The notes beneath the pieces are model-generated. The model searched no databases and had not been told where the DNA came from. It saw nothing but the letters and a program-made list of their open reading frames with translations. A stretch of DNA of 64,000 bases. Source: Pseudomonas sp. LS-2. Lineage in GTDB: Bacteria; Pseudomonadota; Gammaproteobacteria; Pseudomonadales; Pseudomonadaceae. Location of the stretch: contig NZ_QXTJ01000045.1 of the NCBI RefSeq assembly GCF_003605735.1, positions 24,222-88,221 of the forward strand, written 5' to 3'. Shown here piece after piece: positions 34,528-42,513 of the stretch (positions are counted from its first letter, which is position 1; each line of letters opens with the position of its first letter). The position numbers and the translations under genes are program-made.

Positions 34528-34870
34528 GCCTAATCTTGCAGGAAAGTACCAGGTAAGGGTTATAGGTTATGAGCCGGTCCGCTCCGGGATGCGGACTTCC
34601 ATTTGCGGTTTTCATAGCCTCATGACTCCGTCAGCAACCGACCCGCTCATCAGCAAGGCAAGGTCGTGGACAAAGAAAAGCGAGTCGAGCATCGCTGGCC
34701 GAGGCACCCGCGAGCGAACAACCTCGCCATATCCTGCTAGATTAATGACGAGTCAATTTGTTTAAAAATCTGTATCCCACACAGATCTCTCTGGAATGTC
34801 AGTAGCAAGCCGTTGACAGGGTGTTTCCGCCGCAAATGACTCATACCTTTTTCGAATAGAGGAATGACTC
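34528..34870. other. AT-richer intergenic region in the accessory block
   Basis: About 340 bases. The only longer frame (34466-34765) overlaps the acyltransferase end and has no ribosome site or recognisable features. The stretch 34731-34790 is AT-rich (TTAATGACGAGTCAATTTG...) and may hold the promoter of the lipoprotein gene. Confidence 0.4.
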
Positions 34871-35263
34871 ATGAAAGCGATTTACATGGCAACACTCGTG
34901 GTTATGCTGAGCGGCTGTGCTGGCGGCGGCAGCAGCCCCGCCAAGGACGCACACTCGCCGCCACCACCCGGCGCCAGACAAATCAGCGGTAGCGAACTAT
35001 CCTCTCAATTCATAGGACGGTCACACCAAAGCGTGACCTCTGGTGGGCAAGCATTTACAGAAGTGCTTACGGCCGACGGCAAGGCCAGGATCCATATAAC
35101 AGGCAGCCCTGAAGCAACCGGGAACTGGAAGATCACTGGCGATGTTATTTGCGTAACGTATTCGGCCTACGGCGAAGAGTGCAATATTGTCAAAGCGGAT
35201 GAACAGTGGTTTTGGTTCATCGACAACGCCAAAGGAACGACAAACAATCGCTTCCCACGTTAA
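34871..35263 (+). CDS. Small putative lipoprotein
   Basis: 130 residues with a GAGGAA ribosome site. The lipoprotein signal is MATLVVMLSGCAGGGSS (lipobox LSGC), followed by a proline-rich linker (PPPPGARQ) and a globular part with FTEVLTADGKARIHITG and TGNWKITGDVICVTYSAYG. The last segment resembles small periplasmic proteins that carry a short beta-sheet around a Cys pair (Cys at CVTY and ECN). I do not recognise a named family. It lies in the accessory block. Confidence 0.7.
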   Translation: MKAIYMATLVVMLSGCAGGGSSPAKDAHSPPPPGARQISGSELSSQFIGRSHQSVTSGGQAFTEVLTADGKARIHITGSPEATGNWKITGDVICVTYSAYGEECNIVKADEQWFWFIDNAKGTTNNRFPR

Positions 35264-35493
35264 GGCTTGCGGCCCCCTGCTTCGTCTCGAGCTTAATGTG
35301 GAAAAGCTTGTCCTTGATGAGCGCGCCCTCAATGAGGTTTTTGCCAACGGGTGCAAGCGGGGCGCGCCCACAAGGCCGTCGGAGAACGTGTGCCAGTGCT
35401 CTTCAAGTTTTGAGTACGATACGCAGCACGGTTTACCTCTGCCATGCTGTTAGAATTGAACGGGCTTCGAACCCTCCTGCACCGAGACACTCC

Positions 35494-35823
35494 ATGAATC
35501 AAGAACTGACCGAAGAAGAAATGCGTCGTGCGCTTTTCGGTAAAGCGCAGATTGCTGCTCCGATTGCCCCCCCCGTAGCTAAGGAAACCGCTCCCGATGT
35601 GGTGATCGTTCCGCCAGCGCAATCCGCGAAGAAAAAGGCGGCGAAAGCGTTTACTCCTCGACTGAAAGTTATCCTTCGCGTAGGAAACATCTTCGAAGGA
35701 GAAACACAGGAGATCACTCATGAAGCTGACACGCTGAGCACGCTCCTCGCTGAACAGGAAGCGGTGAAAGCTGCCCGCAAGAAATTCAGGTATGTCGAGG
35801 TCGTCTCAGTCAAGTCTATGTAA
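35494..35823 (+). CDS. Hypothetical protein with Lys/Ala-rich linker
   Basis: 109 residues starting MNQELTEEEMRRALFGKA at 35494. The N-terminal helix is followed by an Ala/Pro-rich linker and SAKKKAAKAFTPRLKVILRVGNIFEGE, then a charged C-terminus. The longer frame upstream to 35206 overlaps another gene. No domain is recognised; similar small proteins are found in Pseudomonas genomic islands and prophage-like regions, which is only a general impression. Confidence 0.6.
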   Translation: MNQELTEEEMRRALFGKAQIAAPIAPPVAKETAPDVVIVPPAQSAKKKAAKAFTPRLKVILRVGNIFEGETQEITHEADTLSTLLAEQEAVKAARKKFRYVEVVSVKSM

Positions 35824-35898
35824 TAACGATATGGTGGGCATGGTGCATGTAACGGCACAAACGCAGCGTATCTTCGCTCAGGACAAGGTTGCGCAAAG

Positions 35899-35922
35899 AA
35901 GCCCCGACTGAATCGGGGCTTT
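35899..35922. terminator. Bidirectional stem-loop terminator
   Basis: Perfect 9-bp stem AAGCCCCGA/TCGGGGCTT with loop CTGAA and short T-runs on both sides. It lies between the convergent genes ending at 35823 and 35939. Confidence 0.8.
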
Positions 35923-35938
35923 CATGGCCTTTGACGGA

Positions 35939-36202
35939 TTATTTCTTCGCTGGGGATTTGGCCGTGGACGGTTCTTTTTTCAGCGGCGCCGTCGTCGCGG
36001 CTTTGGCCGGATCCTGAGGCTGCGCGGCCATCGCCGTTCGCTCTTGATAGGCAGGCAGCGACGCAGCAAACGCCATCGCCTCCTCCCTCGAATCGAACGA
36101 ACCGAGTCGGTCGTGATGGGTGCAGACCCGCCATGGGCCATTGTTGACGTTGATTACGTCGTAACCATTGAAATGCGTCTTGCTGAGCATCGCAGTTTGC
36201 AT
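35939..36202 (-). CDS. Small conserved-type hypothetical protein
   Basis: 87 residues, ATG at 36202 with GGGAGG 6-7 bases upstream. The N-terminal half (YDVINVNNGPWRVCTHHDRLGSFDSREEAMAFAASL) looks like the small DUF2188-like fold: two strands, then a helix containing EEAMAFA. The C-terminal third is Ala/Lys/Pro-rich and disordered. Function unknown. Confidence 0.7.
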   Translation of the reverse strand: MQTAMLSKTHFNGYDVINVNNGPWRVCTHHDRLGSFDSREEAMAFAASLPAYQERTAMAAQPQDPAKAATTAPLKKEPSTAKSPAKK

Positions 36203-36298
36203 GCTGACCTCCCTCCCATTCAGAGAGTGTTATGGGTTGTCCGCAAAAGACCTTACACCGGGTCGTCCACCTGTAAACGACCGTTGGACAGATGGTTA

Positions 36299-36526
36299 TC
36301 AGGGCTTAAGCGGTGTTTCTTCGTCTTTTTCCGACAGGCTCTTACCGTCATCCGGATGTTTCCAGGTCTGCGGCGGCGGTGTATCACGCTCTAGCTCGTC
36401 AGTGTTTTCAACGCGTTCGAACGCTTCGGGAGTCTGCTCCGCGCGGTCGCGACGTGTCGTTTCCATGGGGCTTGGATGAGGGCCTGGGCTTTGTGCCGCT
36501 GGCGTATTCACTGGTCTGGTTGTCAT
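36299..36526 (-). CDS. Small hydrophilic hypothetical protein
   Basis: 75 residues. The ATG at 36526 has AGAGG six bases upstream; a GTG two codons earlier is less likely. It is very rich in Pro, Thr, Glu and Asp (PETTRRDRAEQTPEAFERV, ERDTPPPQTWKHPDDG) with no hydrophobic core, so it is probably disordered. No family recognised. Confidence 0.55.
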   Translation of the reverse strand: MTTRPVNTPAAQSPGPHPSPMETTRRDRAEQTPEAFERVENTDELERDTPPPQTWKHPDDGKSLSEKDEETPLKP

Positions 36527-36712
36527 GGTCACCTCTCAGCGAACCGGATTTGAGGTTCAAGCGTTAGAAACAGGCCCGGCGCAGGGGTTCGAAATATTTT
36601 CCAGACGGTCAAGCGAACCTCAAGCGTTGACAACACTGACCTGGCTTCCTATAAGTCCACTCCGTTCTGGCCTGTCGGTCAGCACCTGTTTACCTGAAAG
36701 CGAAGCGAGACG

Positions 36713-37744
36713 ATGGGATTCACGGATTTTGATGCCGAACTTGCCGACTGGAACTCGTTGCAGACCGCCCTCCCGTGCACAGGCTTGCTGTTGGGCAACG
36801 GCGCCAGCCTCGCGGTCTGGAAGGGCTATGCCTACGACTCGCTGTTCGAGCTGGCGCAGACGACCCGCAACAAGCCACTCAGTCCGACAGAACTGGCGCT
36901 GTTCAAGTCCATGGAAACCGAGAACTTCGAACCCGTACTCAGTGGCTTGAAGGTCGCAATGCGGGTGAATGCGGCGCTGACCATCAGTTCGTCCTCGCCG
37001 CGCAACCGTTACTTCGCCATCAAGGAGGCGTTGATTCACGGTATTCGCTCGGCACACATTCCGTGGCGATTGATCCAAGCCTCGACCATCGCGCACATAA
37101 GCCAGGCGCTGAGCCAATACGAAACGGTCTACTCCACCAACTATGACTTGCTCGCTTATTGGGCAGTGATGCACGGCGCGCAGCCATTCGACGATCTTTT
37201 CGATGAGGACGCGATATTCAACCTGCACCGAACCGATAGCCACGCCACCCGCATCCTGTATCTGCATGGCGGCATGCATCTGGTGAAGAACTTCGACGGC
37301 ACGGCGCGCAAGTTGTTGTCATCAGAAAGCACACTGCTGGGCAGCTTCGCGGTAAACGCACTGGAAGATGTGCCGTTGTTCGTGTGCGAAGGCCGGAGCA
37401 CCGACAAGATGAAGATCATTCGCGGCTCGGATTATCTGTCGTTCTGCCACGCGCAGTTGGCGCAGCATCAAGGCGCACTGTGCATCTTCGGCCATCAACT
37501 CGGCAAACAGGACCGGCATATCCTCGATGCCGTCCTTCAGGCCAGGCCGAAAACCCTCGCGATCTCGATCCTGCCGCGCAACGAAGCCTTCGTTCAGCAC
37601 CAGAAGCGGCACTACCACGCATTGTTCGCGGGGCAGAATATCGAGTTGAAGTTTTACGACGCCAAGACGCATCCGTTGGGTAATCCGCAATTGGCTGTGC
37701 CTGTCGCGCGGTTGAAGGAAGCGGTGGAGCTCAAGAAGGGCTGA
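36713..37744 (+). CDS. SIR2-like DUF4917 protein
   Basis: 343 residues. It has the SIR2-like/DUF4917 layout: N-terminal nucleotide-binding segment CTGLLLGNGASLAVW (residues 19-33), YSTNYDLLAYW near 143, and ILYLHGGMHL with the catalytic-position His near 185, followed by VFGH-like IFGHQLGKQDRHIL. Proteins with this fold often act as NAD-degrading or NAD-binding effectors in anti-phage systems, but many are uncharacterised. No partner gene of a known defence system is adjacent. Whether it hydrolyses NAD is unknown. Confidence 0.78.
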   Translation: MGFTDFDAELADWNSLQTALPCTGLLLGNGASLAVWKGYAYDSLFELAQTTRNKPLSPTELALFKSMETENFEPVLSGLKVAMRVNAALTISSSSPRNRYFAIKEALIHGIRSAHIPWRLIQASTIAHISQALSQYETVYSTNYDLLAYWAVMHGAQPFDDLFDEDAIFNLHRTDSHATRILYLHGGMHLVKNFDGTARKLLSSESTLLGSFAVNALEDVPLFVCEGRSTDKMKIIRGSDYLSFCHAQLAQHQGALCIFGHQLGKQDRHILDAVLQARPKTLAISILPRNEAFVQHQKRHYHALFAGQNIELKFYDAKTHPLGNPQLAVPVARLKEAVELKKG

Positions 37745-37773
37745 TCCTTCACCGAACGACAGTGGGGAGTAAG

Positions 37774-37802
37774 CCTTGACGCCCATCATCACGGCGTCAA
37801 GG
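37774..37802. other. Perfect 10-bp inverted repeat
   Basis: CCTTGACGCC and GGCGTCAAGG separated by nine bases, 30 bases after the DUF4917 stop. There is no U-run, so it is a stable hairpin that may act as a terminator or mRNA 3' end, or a protein-binding site. Confidence 0.5.
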
Positions 37803-37987
37803 TCACGCCGGCAACGTCGAGAAACGGCTTTACGGATCCCGCGCAAAATCCTCAACAACCTCACCCCATTCCCTGAAAGGCAAGTGTACGGTCGATTCTG
37901 TCGGTAGCTGTTAAGGGGCTTTGTGAACGATCTGTGGCTGAATGGACACCTGTCCGTCCCCCAAATAAGAACAAGGCAAGATTCAAC

Positions 37988-38887
37988 ATGTCCTCTCGCG
38001 AAAACACCGGAATGGTCCTCGGACTGATCGGGGTGGTGATCTTCAGCCTGACCCTGCCCATGACCCGCATCGTCGTTCAAGAGATCCACCCGCTGCTCAA
38101 CGGGCTTGGCCGAGCGCTGTTTGCGGCAATTCCAGCGGCGGCATTACTGCTGTGGCGCCGAGAGAAGTGGCCGACTCGCGCACAGTTCAAGGCCCTGATG
38201 GTGGTCTCGCTTGGCGTGATCATCGGCTTTCCGGTGCTCTCTGCCTGGGCAATGAAAACCCTGCCCGCCTCCCATGGTGCCTTGGTCAACGGCTTGCAGC
38301 CGCTGCTTGTCGCGATCTACGCCGCATGGCTGTCCCATGAACGCCCCTCGAAAGCGTTCTGGCTGTGCGCGGCAATGGGCAGCGTCCTGGTGCTGGGATA
38401 TGCGCTGATCAGCGGCGCAGGCAATCTTCAAGCGGGGGATCTGCTGATGGTCGGCGCGGTCGCAATTGGCGGGCTGGGTTATGCGGAGGGGGGCCGGCTA
38501 GCCAAACAGATGGGCGGCTGGCAGGTGATCTGCTGGGCGTTGGTGATCTCGATCCCGGTACTGATCATTCCGGTGGGCTATCTCGCCGCACAACACCAAG
38601 GGCCAATTTCTGCGGGTGCGTGGTGGGCGTTCGGTTATGTGTCGTTGTTCTCGCAGTTCATAGGCTTTTTCGCCTGGTATGCGGGGCTGGCCATGGGTGG
38701 TATTGCCCGCGTGAGCCAGATCCAGCTGGTGCAGTTGTTCTTCACCATGGCGTTTTCGGCGCTGTTCTTCGGTGAACATATCGATCCGATTACCTGGATC
38801 TTCGCCGCAGGCGTGGTCGTGACATTGGCCATCGGGCGCAAGACAGCAGTGATCGCGCCCAAACCGGTAGTCGCGACCCGGGTCTAA
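37988..38887 (+). CDS. EamA-family (DMT) transporter
   Basis: Drug/metabolite exporter with ten predicted helices in two EamA repeats, 299 residues starting MSSRENTGMVLGLIG. The first repeat contains LNGLGRALFAAIPAAALLLWRR, the second QFIGFFAWYAGLAMGGIARVSQIQ. The longer frame from 37934 is less likely because the next ATG gives the usual short N-terminus before helix 1. Its last four bases overlap the stop of the convergent methyltransferase. Substrate unknown. Confidence 0.9.
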   Translation: MSSRENTGMVLGLIGVVIFSLTLPMTRIVVQEIHPLLNGLGRALFAAIPAAALLLWRREKWPTRAQFKALMVVSLGVIIGFPVLSAWAMKTLPASHGALVNGLQPLLVAIYAAWLSHERPSKAFWLCAAMGSVLVLGYALISGAGNLQAGDLLMVGAVAIGGLGYAEGGRLAKQMGGWQVICWALVISIPVLIIPVGYLAAQHQGPISAGAWWAFGYVSLFSQFIGFFAWYAGLAMGGIARVSQIQLVQLFFTMAFSALFFGEHIDPITWIFAAGVVVTLAIGRKTAVIAPKPVVATRV

Positions 38888-40101
38888 CCGAGCAGACCGT
38901 CCGCCTGGAGCAGCGTCTCCAGGCATTGCTCCTGAATGTTGTAGAACGTCTTCAGCTCCTGAATCTTCGCCAATAGCTCAGTCGGGTCCGTTGGCGATGC
39001 GCGTTTAACCGCCAGGATCATCTTGTTCTTGTTGGTGTGTTCCAGCGAAATGAACTCGAAAACCTTGGTTTCGTAACCGCAGGCTTCCAGCAGCAAGGCG
39101 CGCAAGGCGTCAGTGACCATTTCCGCCTGCTGCCCCATGTGCAGACCGTATTGCAGCATGGGCTTGAGCAACGTCGGGCTCTGGATCTGCAGGCGGATCT
39201 GCTTGTGGCAGCACGGCGAGCACATGATGATCGACGCGCCCGAGCGAATGCCGGTGTGAATCGCGTAATCGGTGGCGATGTCGCAGGCATGCAGCGCGAT
39301 CATGACGTCCAGCTCACTTGGCGCCACGGAGCGCACGTCGCCGCATTTGAACACCAGCCCCGGATGCTCTAGCCGTGCCGCCGCGTTATTGCACAAGGTC
39401 ACCATGTCTTCACGAAGCTCAACGCCGGTCACATTGCCTTCGGCCTGCAAGGTGTTACGCAGGTAATCGTGAATCGCGAACGTCAGGTAGCCCTTGCCCG
39501 ACCCGAAGTCGGCGACTGTCACCGGTTGGTCGAGCTTGATCGGCGAAGTCGTCAACGCGTGGGAGAACACCTCGATGAACTTGTTGATCTGCTTCCATTT
39601 GCGCGACATGGCCGGGATCAGCTCATGTTGCTTGTTGGTCACGCCCAGATCCGTGAGGAACGGGCGGCTCAGCTCCAGATAGCGTTTTTTCTCCCGATCA
39701 TGCTCGGCGCAAGGCGCTTCACGTTGTTGTCGGGATTTGTTGCGGAACAGCGTGCTCTTGCCCTTTTTGCTGAACTCCAGCTGCACCTCATCGGTGAGCG
39801 ACAGCAAATGTGCGTTCTTGAACGACTCGGGCAACAACTCTGCGATCAGCGTCTGCGCTTCGGCAACCGGATGATTCTTGGTGATGTCGCGGGTCTTGTA
39901 GCGATAGACAAAGGACAGGCAAGGCTGATCCTTGATCGTCGTGGGCTTAATGATGATTCGCTGCAGATCCGCTTCGCTACCCACATATTTGGCCAGCACC
40001 AGTTTGATCAGCGAGTTCTGCGTCAGGCATGTGTCGAGCAGGCTCAGGAACTGGGCGCGGTGATCCTGCGCTGGCGTCGCGGTGGTGGCAGTAACGGACA
40101 T
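38884..40101 (-). CDS. Class I SAM-dependent methyltransferase
   Basis: 405 residues. A unique N-terminal domain (to about 170, with FVYRYKTRDITKNHPVAEA) precedes a Rossmann methyltransferase domain: motif I VADFGSGKGYLTFAIHDYL, followed by GVELREDMV, FKCGDVRSV, IALHACDIATDYAI and SPCCHKQIRLQI. The Cys-Cys-His cluster resembles that of the METTL25/RRNAD1-type methyltransferases. The target is unknown. It overlaps the EamA gene end by four bases. Confidence 0.88.
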   Translation of the reverse strand: MSVTATTATPAQDHRAQFLSLLDTCLTQNSLIKLVLAKYVGSEADLQRIIIKPTTIKDQPCLSFVYRYKTRDITKNHPVAEAQTLIAELLPESFKNAHLLSLTDEVQLEFSKKGKSTLFRNKSRQQREAPCAEHDREKKRYLELSRPFLTDLGVTNKQHELIPAMSRKWKQINKFIEVFSHALTTSPIKLDQPVTVADFGSGKGYLTFAIHDYLRNTLQAEGNVTGVELREDMVTLCNNAAARLEHPGLVFKCGDVRSVAPSELDVMIALHACDIATDYAIHTGIRSGASIIMCSPCCHKQIRLQIQSPTLLKPMLQYGLHMGQQAEMVTDALRALLLEACGYETKVFEFISLEHTNKNKMILAVKRASPTDPTELLAKIQELKTFYNIQEQCLETLLQADGLLG

Positions 40102-40209
40102 CGGGTGCAGCCTCGGGAAGCGAAAAATGCGAGGCCGGTATTTTAGGCGGGTTAAGTGGCCGAGGTGGATTTAATTGTTAACCACCACAAAGCCGTGGAT
40201 CGGATTTCG

Positions 40210-40827
40210 CTAATCCAGCACCACCAGCCGATTCGGCAATTCGTTGCGCGCCTGGGTGACCGGCACCTGATCGCTGAGCACATCCCCGCATGAACGAATG
40301 CAGCCGAGAAAGCCCTCGAGGATCTTGCCTTCGGCCACCTGCCGGGTGAACACGTCCACCATTGATCGCCAGACCGTATCGTCCACATGACGGGCAATGC
40401 CGTCGTCGACGATGATTTCGACGTAGCGCTCGGCTTCACTGACGAAGATCAAAACCCCGGTTCCGTTCGCCGTCGCGTGCAGGTTCTGCTCAAGAAACTG
40501 CCGCCGCGCCAGACTCCCCGCGCGCCAGTGCCGTACCGAGCCGGGAACCAGGCGCGTGGTGATCGCAGGCAGACGGCACAGCAACGCCACGACGATGAAC
40601 GTCGCTATCTGCGTCAACAGCAGTTCGTTCGCATTCAGCCAGCCGGGATAGAAGTTGATCAGCCCCGGCAGCAGCAAGGCGATCAGACCGGCCCAGATCA
40701 GCGGGACATACGCGTAGTCGTCGGCGCTGGCCGCCAGTACCGTCACCAGTTCGGCGTCAGTCTGACGCTCGACCGCTTCGATGGCCTGGGCAACCTGTTT
40801 CTGTTCGTCTTCAGTGAGCAATGTCAT
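40210..40827 (-). CDS. TPM-domain membrane protein
   Basis: 205 residues with an N-terminal TPM-like domain (TEDEQKQVAQAIEAVERQTDAELVTVLAASADDYAYVPL), two membrane segments (about 52-68 and 78-97) and a C-terminal TPM continuation (TGVLIFVSEAERYVEIIVDDGIARHV). It is the third gene of a lemA-TPM-TPM operon, 27 bases after its neighbour. TPM proteins are phosphatase-like or assembly factors of membrane complexes; the role here is unknown. Confidence 0.85.
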   Translation of the reverse strand: MTLLTEDEQKQVAQAIEAVERQTDAELVTVLAASADDYAYVPLIWAGLIALLLPGLINFYPGWLNANELLLTQIATFIVVALLCRLPAITTRLVPGSVRHWRAGSLARRQFLEQNLHATANGTGVLIFVSEAERYVEIIVDDGIARHVDDTVWRSMVDVFTRQVAEGKILEGFLGCIRSCGDVLSDQVPVTQARNELPNRLVVLD

Positions 40828-40854
40828 GCGCTACAACCCTTATTGAGCTATCGA

Positions 40855-41607
40855 CTACCAGCCACCAGAGGCACCGCCACCACCGAAACTGCCTCCGCCA
40901 CCGCGCATCCCCCCGCCACCACCAGAGCCACCGGAACCGAAACCTCCACCGCCCCGCGATCCGATATAGCCGCCGCCCAGACCACCCAGCGCACGGCCCC
41001 AACGCATGTTGATATAGATGAAAGCCACGAAAAGGATGAGAAACAGCAGGCTCATTTTCCAGTCAGTGACATCGTCACCCCCTGAAGCCCCGACGACAGG
41101 TTCGGCCAGTGGATCGCCTCCCAGCACCTGCACCATGGCCTCGGTGCCCTTGCTGATGCCACCGACAAAATCGCCCTGCTTGAAGGCCGGTGTGATGACC
41201 TGATTGATGATCACCGACGATTGCGCGTCGGTGAGCCGGTCTTCCAGACCATAGCCCACCTCGATCCGAACCTTGCGCTCGTCCTTGGCGACGATCAGCA
41301 GCGCGCCGTTGTCCTTGCCTTTCTGCCCGATGCCCCAGAACCGGCCGAGCTGATAGCCGTAGTCTTCGATGGTCGAGCCCTGCAGGTTGGGCAGCGTGAC
41401 CACCACGACCTGCTCGGTGGTCAGCTCCTCATGGGCGCGCAGCATCTGCGAAAGGCGCTCTTTGCTGTCGTTGTCGAGCATGCCGGCAACATCGACCACC
41501 TGGCCGCTCAAGGCCGGAAACTTCAACTCTGCCTGAGCCCATTGAGCGGATATGCCAAGCGACAACGCCAGCAAAGCGACCCACATCCCCCGGCGCACGC
41601 GTCCCAT
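40855..41607 (-). CDS. TPM-domain protein with Gly-rich tail (YgcG-like)
   Basis: 250 residues. Signal peptide (VALLALSLGISAQWAQAE), TPM domain (about 30-165: LSGQVVDVAGMLDNDSKERLSQML, EQVVVVTLPNLQG, NGALLIVAKDERKVRIEVGYGLE), one membrane helix (about 185-203) and a tail made of glycine and serine (GGGFGSGGSGGGGGMRGGGGSFGGGG). The ATG shares one base with the lemA stop (ATGA-type), so the genes are coupled. Confidence 0.88.
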   Translation of the reverse strand: MGRVRRGMWVALLALSLGISAQWAQAELKFPALSGQVVDVAGMLDNDSKERLSQMLRAHEELTTEQVVVVTLPNLQGSTIEDYGYQLGRFWGIGQKGKDNGALLIVAKDERKVRIEVGYGLEDRLTDAQSSVIINQVITPAFKQGDFVGGISKGTEAMVQVLGGDPLAEPVVGASGGDDVTDWKMSLLFLILFVAFIYINMRWGRALGGLGGGYIGSRGGGGFGSGGSGGGGGMRGGGGSFGGGGASGGW

Positions 41608-42230
41608 CAGAATTTCACTTGGGGCGCTTTGTCAGCGTCAGCGGCAGTGGCTTCAAAGTTGGGACGGATCGGCAGATCGCTGTACATCACCGTGTGCCAG
41701 AGACGACCGGGAAAGGTCCGAATCTCGGTGTTGTAGCGCTCAACCGAAGCAATGAAATCCCGACGCGCCACGGCGATCCGGTTTTCCGTGCCCTCAAGCT
41801 GAGATTGCAGCGAGAGGAAGTTCTGATTGGATTTGAGGTCCGGATAACGCTCGGACACGACCATCAACCGGCTCAAGGCGCCGGTCAACTGGCCCTGAGC
41901 GTCCTGAAACTGCTTGAGCTTGGCCGGATCGTTCAACGTGTTCGCGTCGATCTGAATAGAGGTGGCCTTGGCCCGTGCTTCGATGACCGCAGTCAGGGTC
42001 TCCTGCTCCTGTTTGGCATAACCCTTCACGGTTTCAACGAGATTGGGGATCAGGTCCGCGCGACGCTGATACTGATTCTGAACCTGTGCCCATGCGGCCT
42101 TGACCTGCTCGTCATACGTCGGAATGTTGTTGATGCCGCAGCCGGCCAGCAACGTGCTCAGCAGCATCAGCAACGTTAGTGACAAATTGTAACGACTGCC
42201 TCTGACGTGCCCGTAACGCTCTATTTGCAT
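41607..42230 (-). CDS. LemA family protein
   Basis: 207 residues starting MQIERYGHVRGS at 42230 with AGGAG about 11 bases upstream. A lipobox LLAGCGINNIPTYDE is at about 25-29, then the helical LemA domain with QVKAAWAQVQNQYQRRADLIPNLVETVKGYAKQE. Heading an operon with two TPM genes is a common arrangement. The function of LemA proteins in bacteria is poorly defined. Confidence 0.9.
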   Translation of the reverse strand: MQIERYGHVRGSRYNLSLTLLMLLSTLLAGCGINNIPTYDEQVKAAWAQVQNQYQRRADLIPNLVETVKGYAKQEQETLTAVIEARAKATSIQIDANTLNDPAKLKQFQDAQGQLTGALSRLMVVSERYPDLKSNQNFLSLQSQLEGTENRIAVARRDFIASVERYNTEIRTFPGRLWHTVMYSDLPIRPNFEATAADADKAPQVKF

Positions 42231-42513
42231 GGCCTCTGCGCTCCTTGAAGTTGTTCGATAGTCTTCCCCGTCAGACATGACTTTAGCCAAATCGGACGTT
42301 CCCCGGCATAATCTTGCCCCATCGCGTTGTCAGGGCACTGGATTGCCGAACCGCAATCAGATAAAACTCGCTGCGCTACTGATGCCTGGATGCATCGAGA
42401 GTTCAGCGACAGCCTCGTCCTGATGACAATAAAAACCAAAGGTTTCACACCGAAAACAAAGGCCACCCGGTATTTCGCGCGAGTTGCCGGTTCACGCCTT
42501 GAGAAAATCATTC

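Noticed and set aside
34466..34765. 99-codon frame after the acyltransferase
   Set aside because: It starts inside the acyltransferase gene, has no ribosome site, and its residue make-up is typical of a chance frame.
35455..35490. TTCGAACCC motif resembling a tRNA T-arm on the minus strand, possible att remnant
   Set aside because: The T-stem is imperfect, no acceptor stem follows, and it does not match the 3' end of the tRNA-Gly at 33128.
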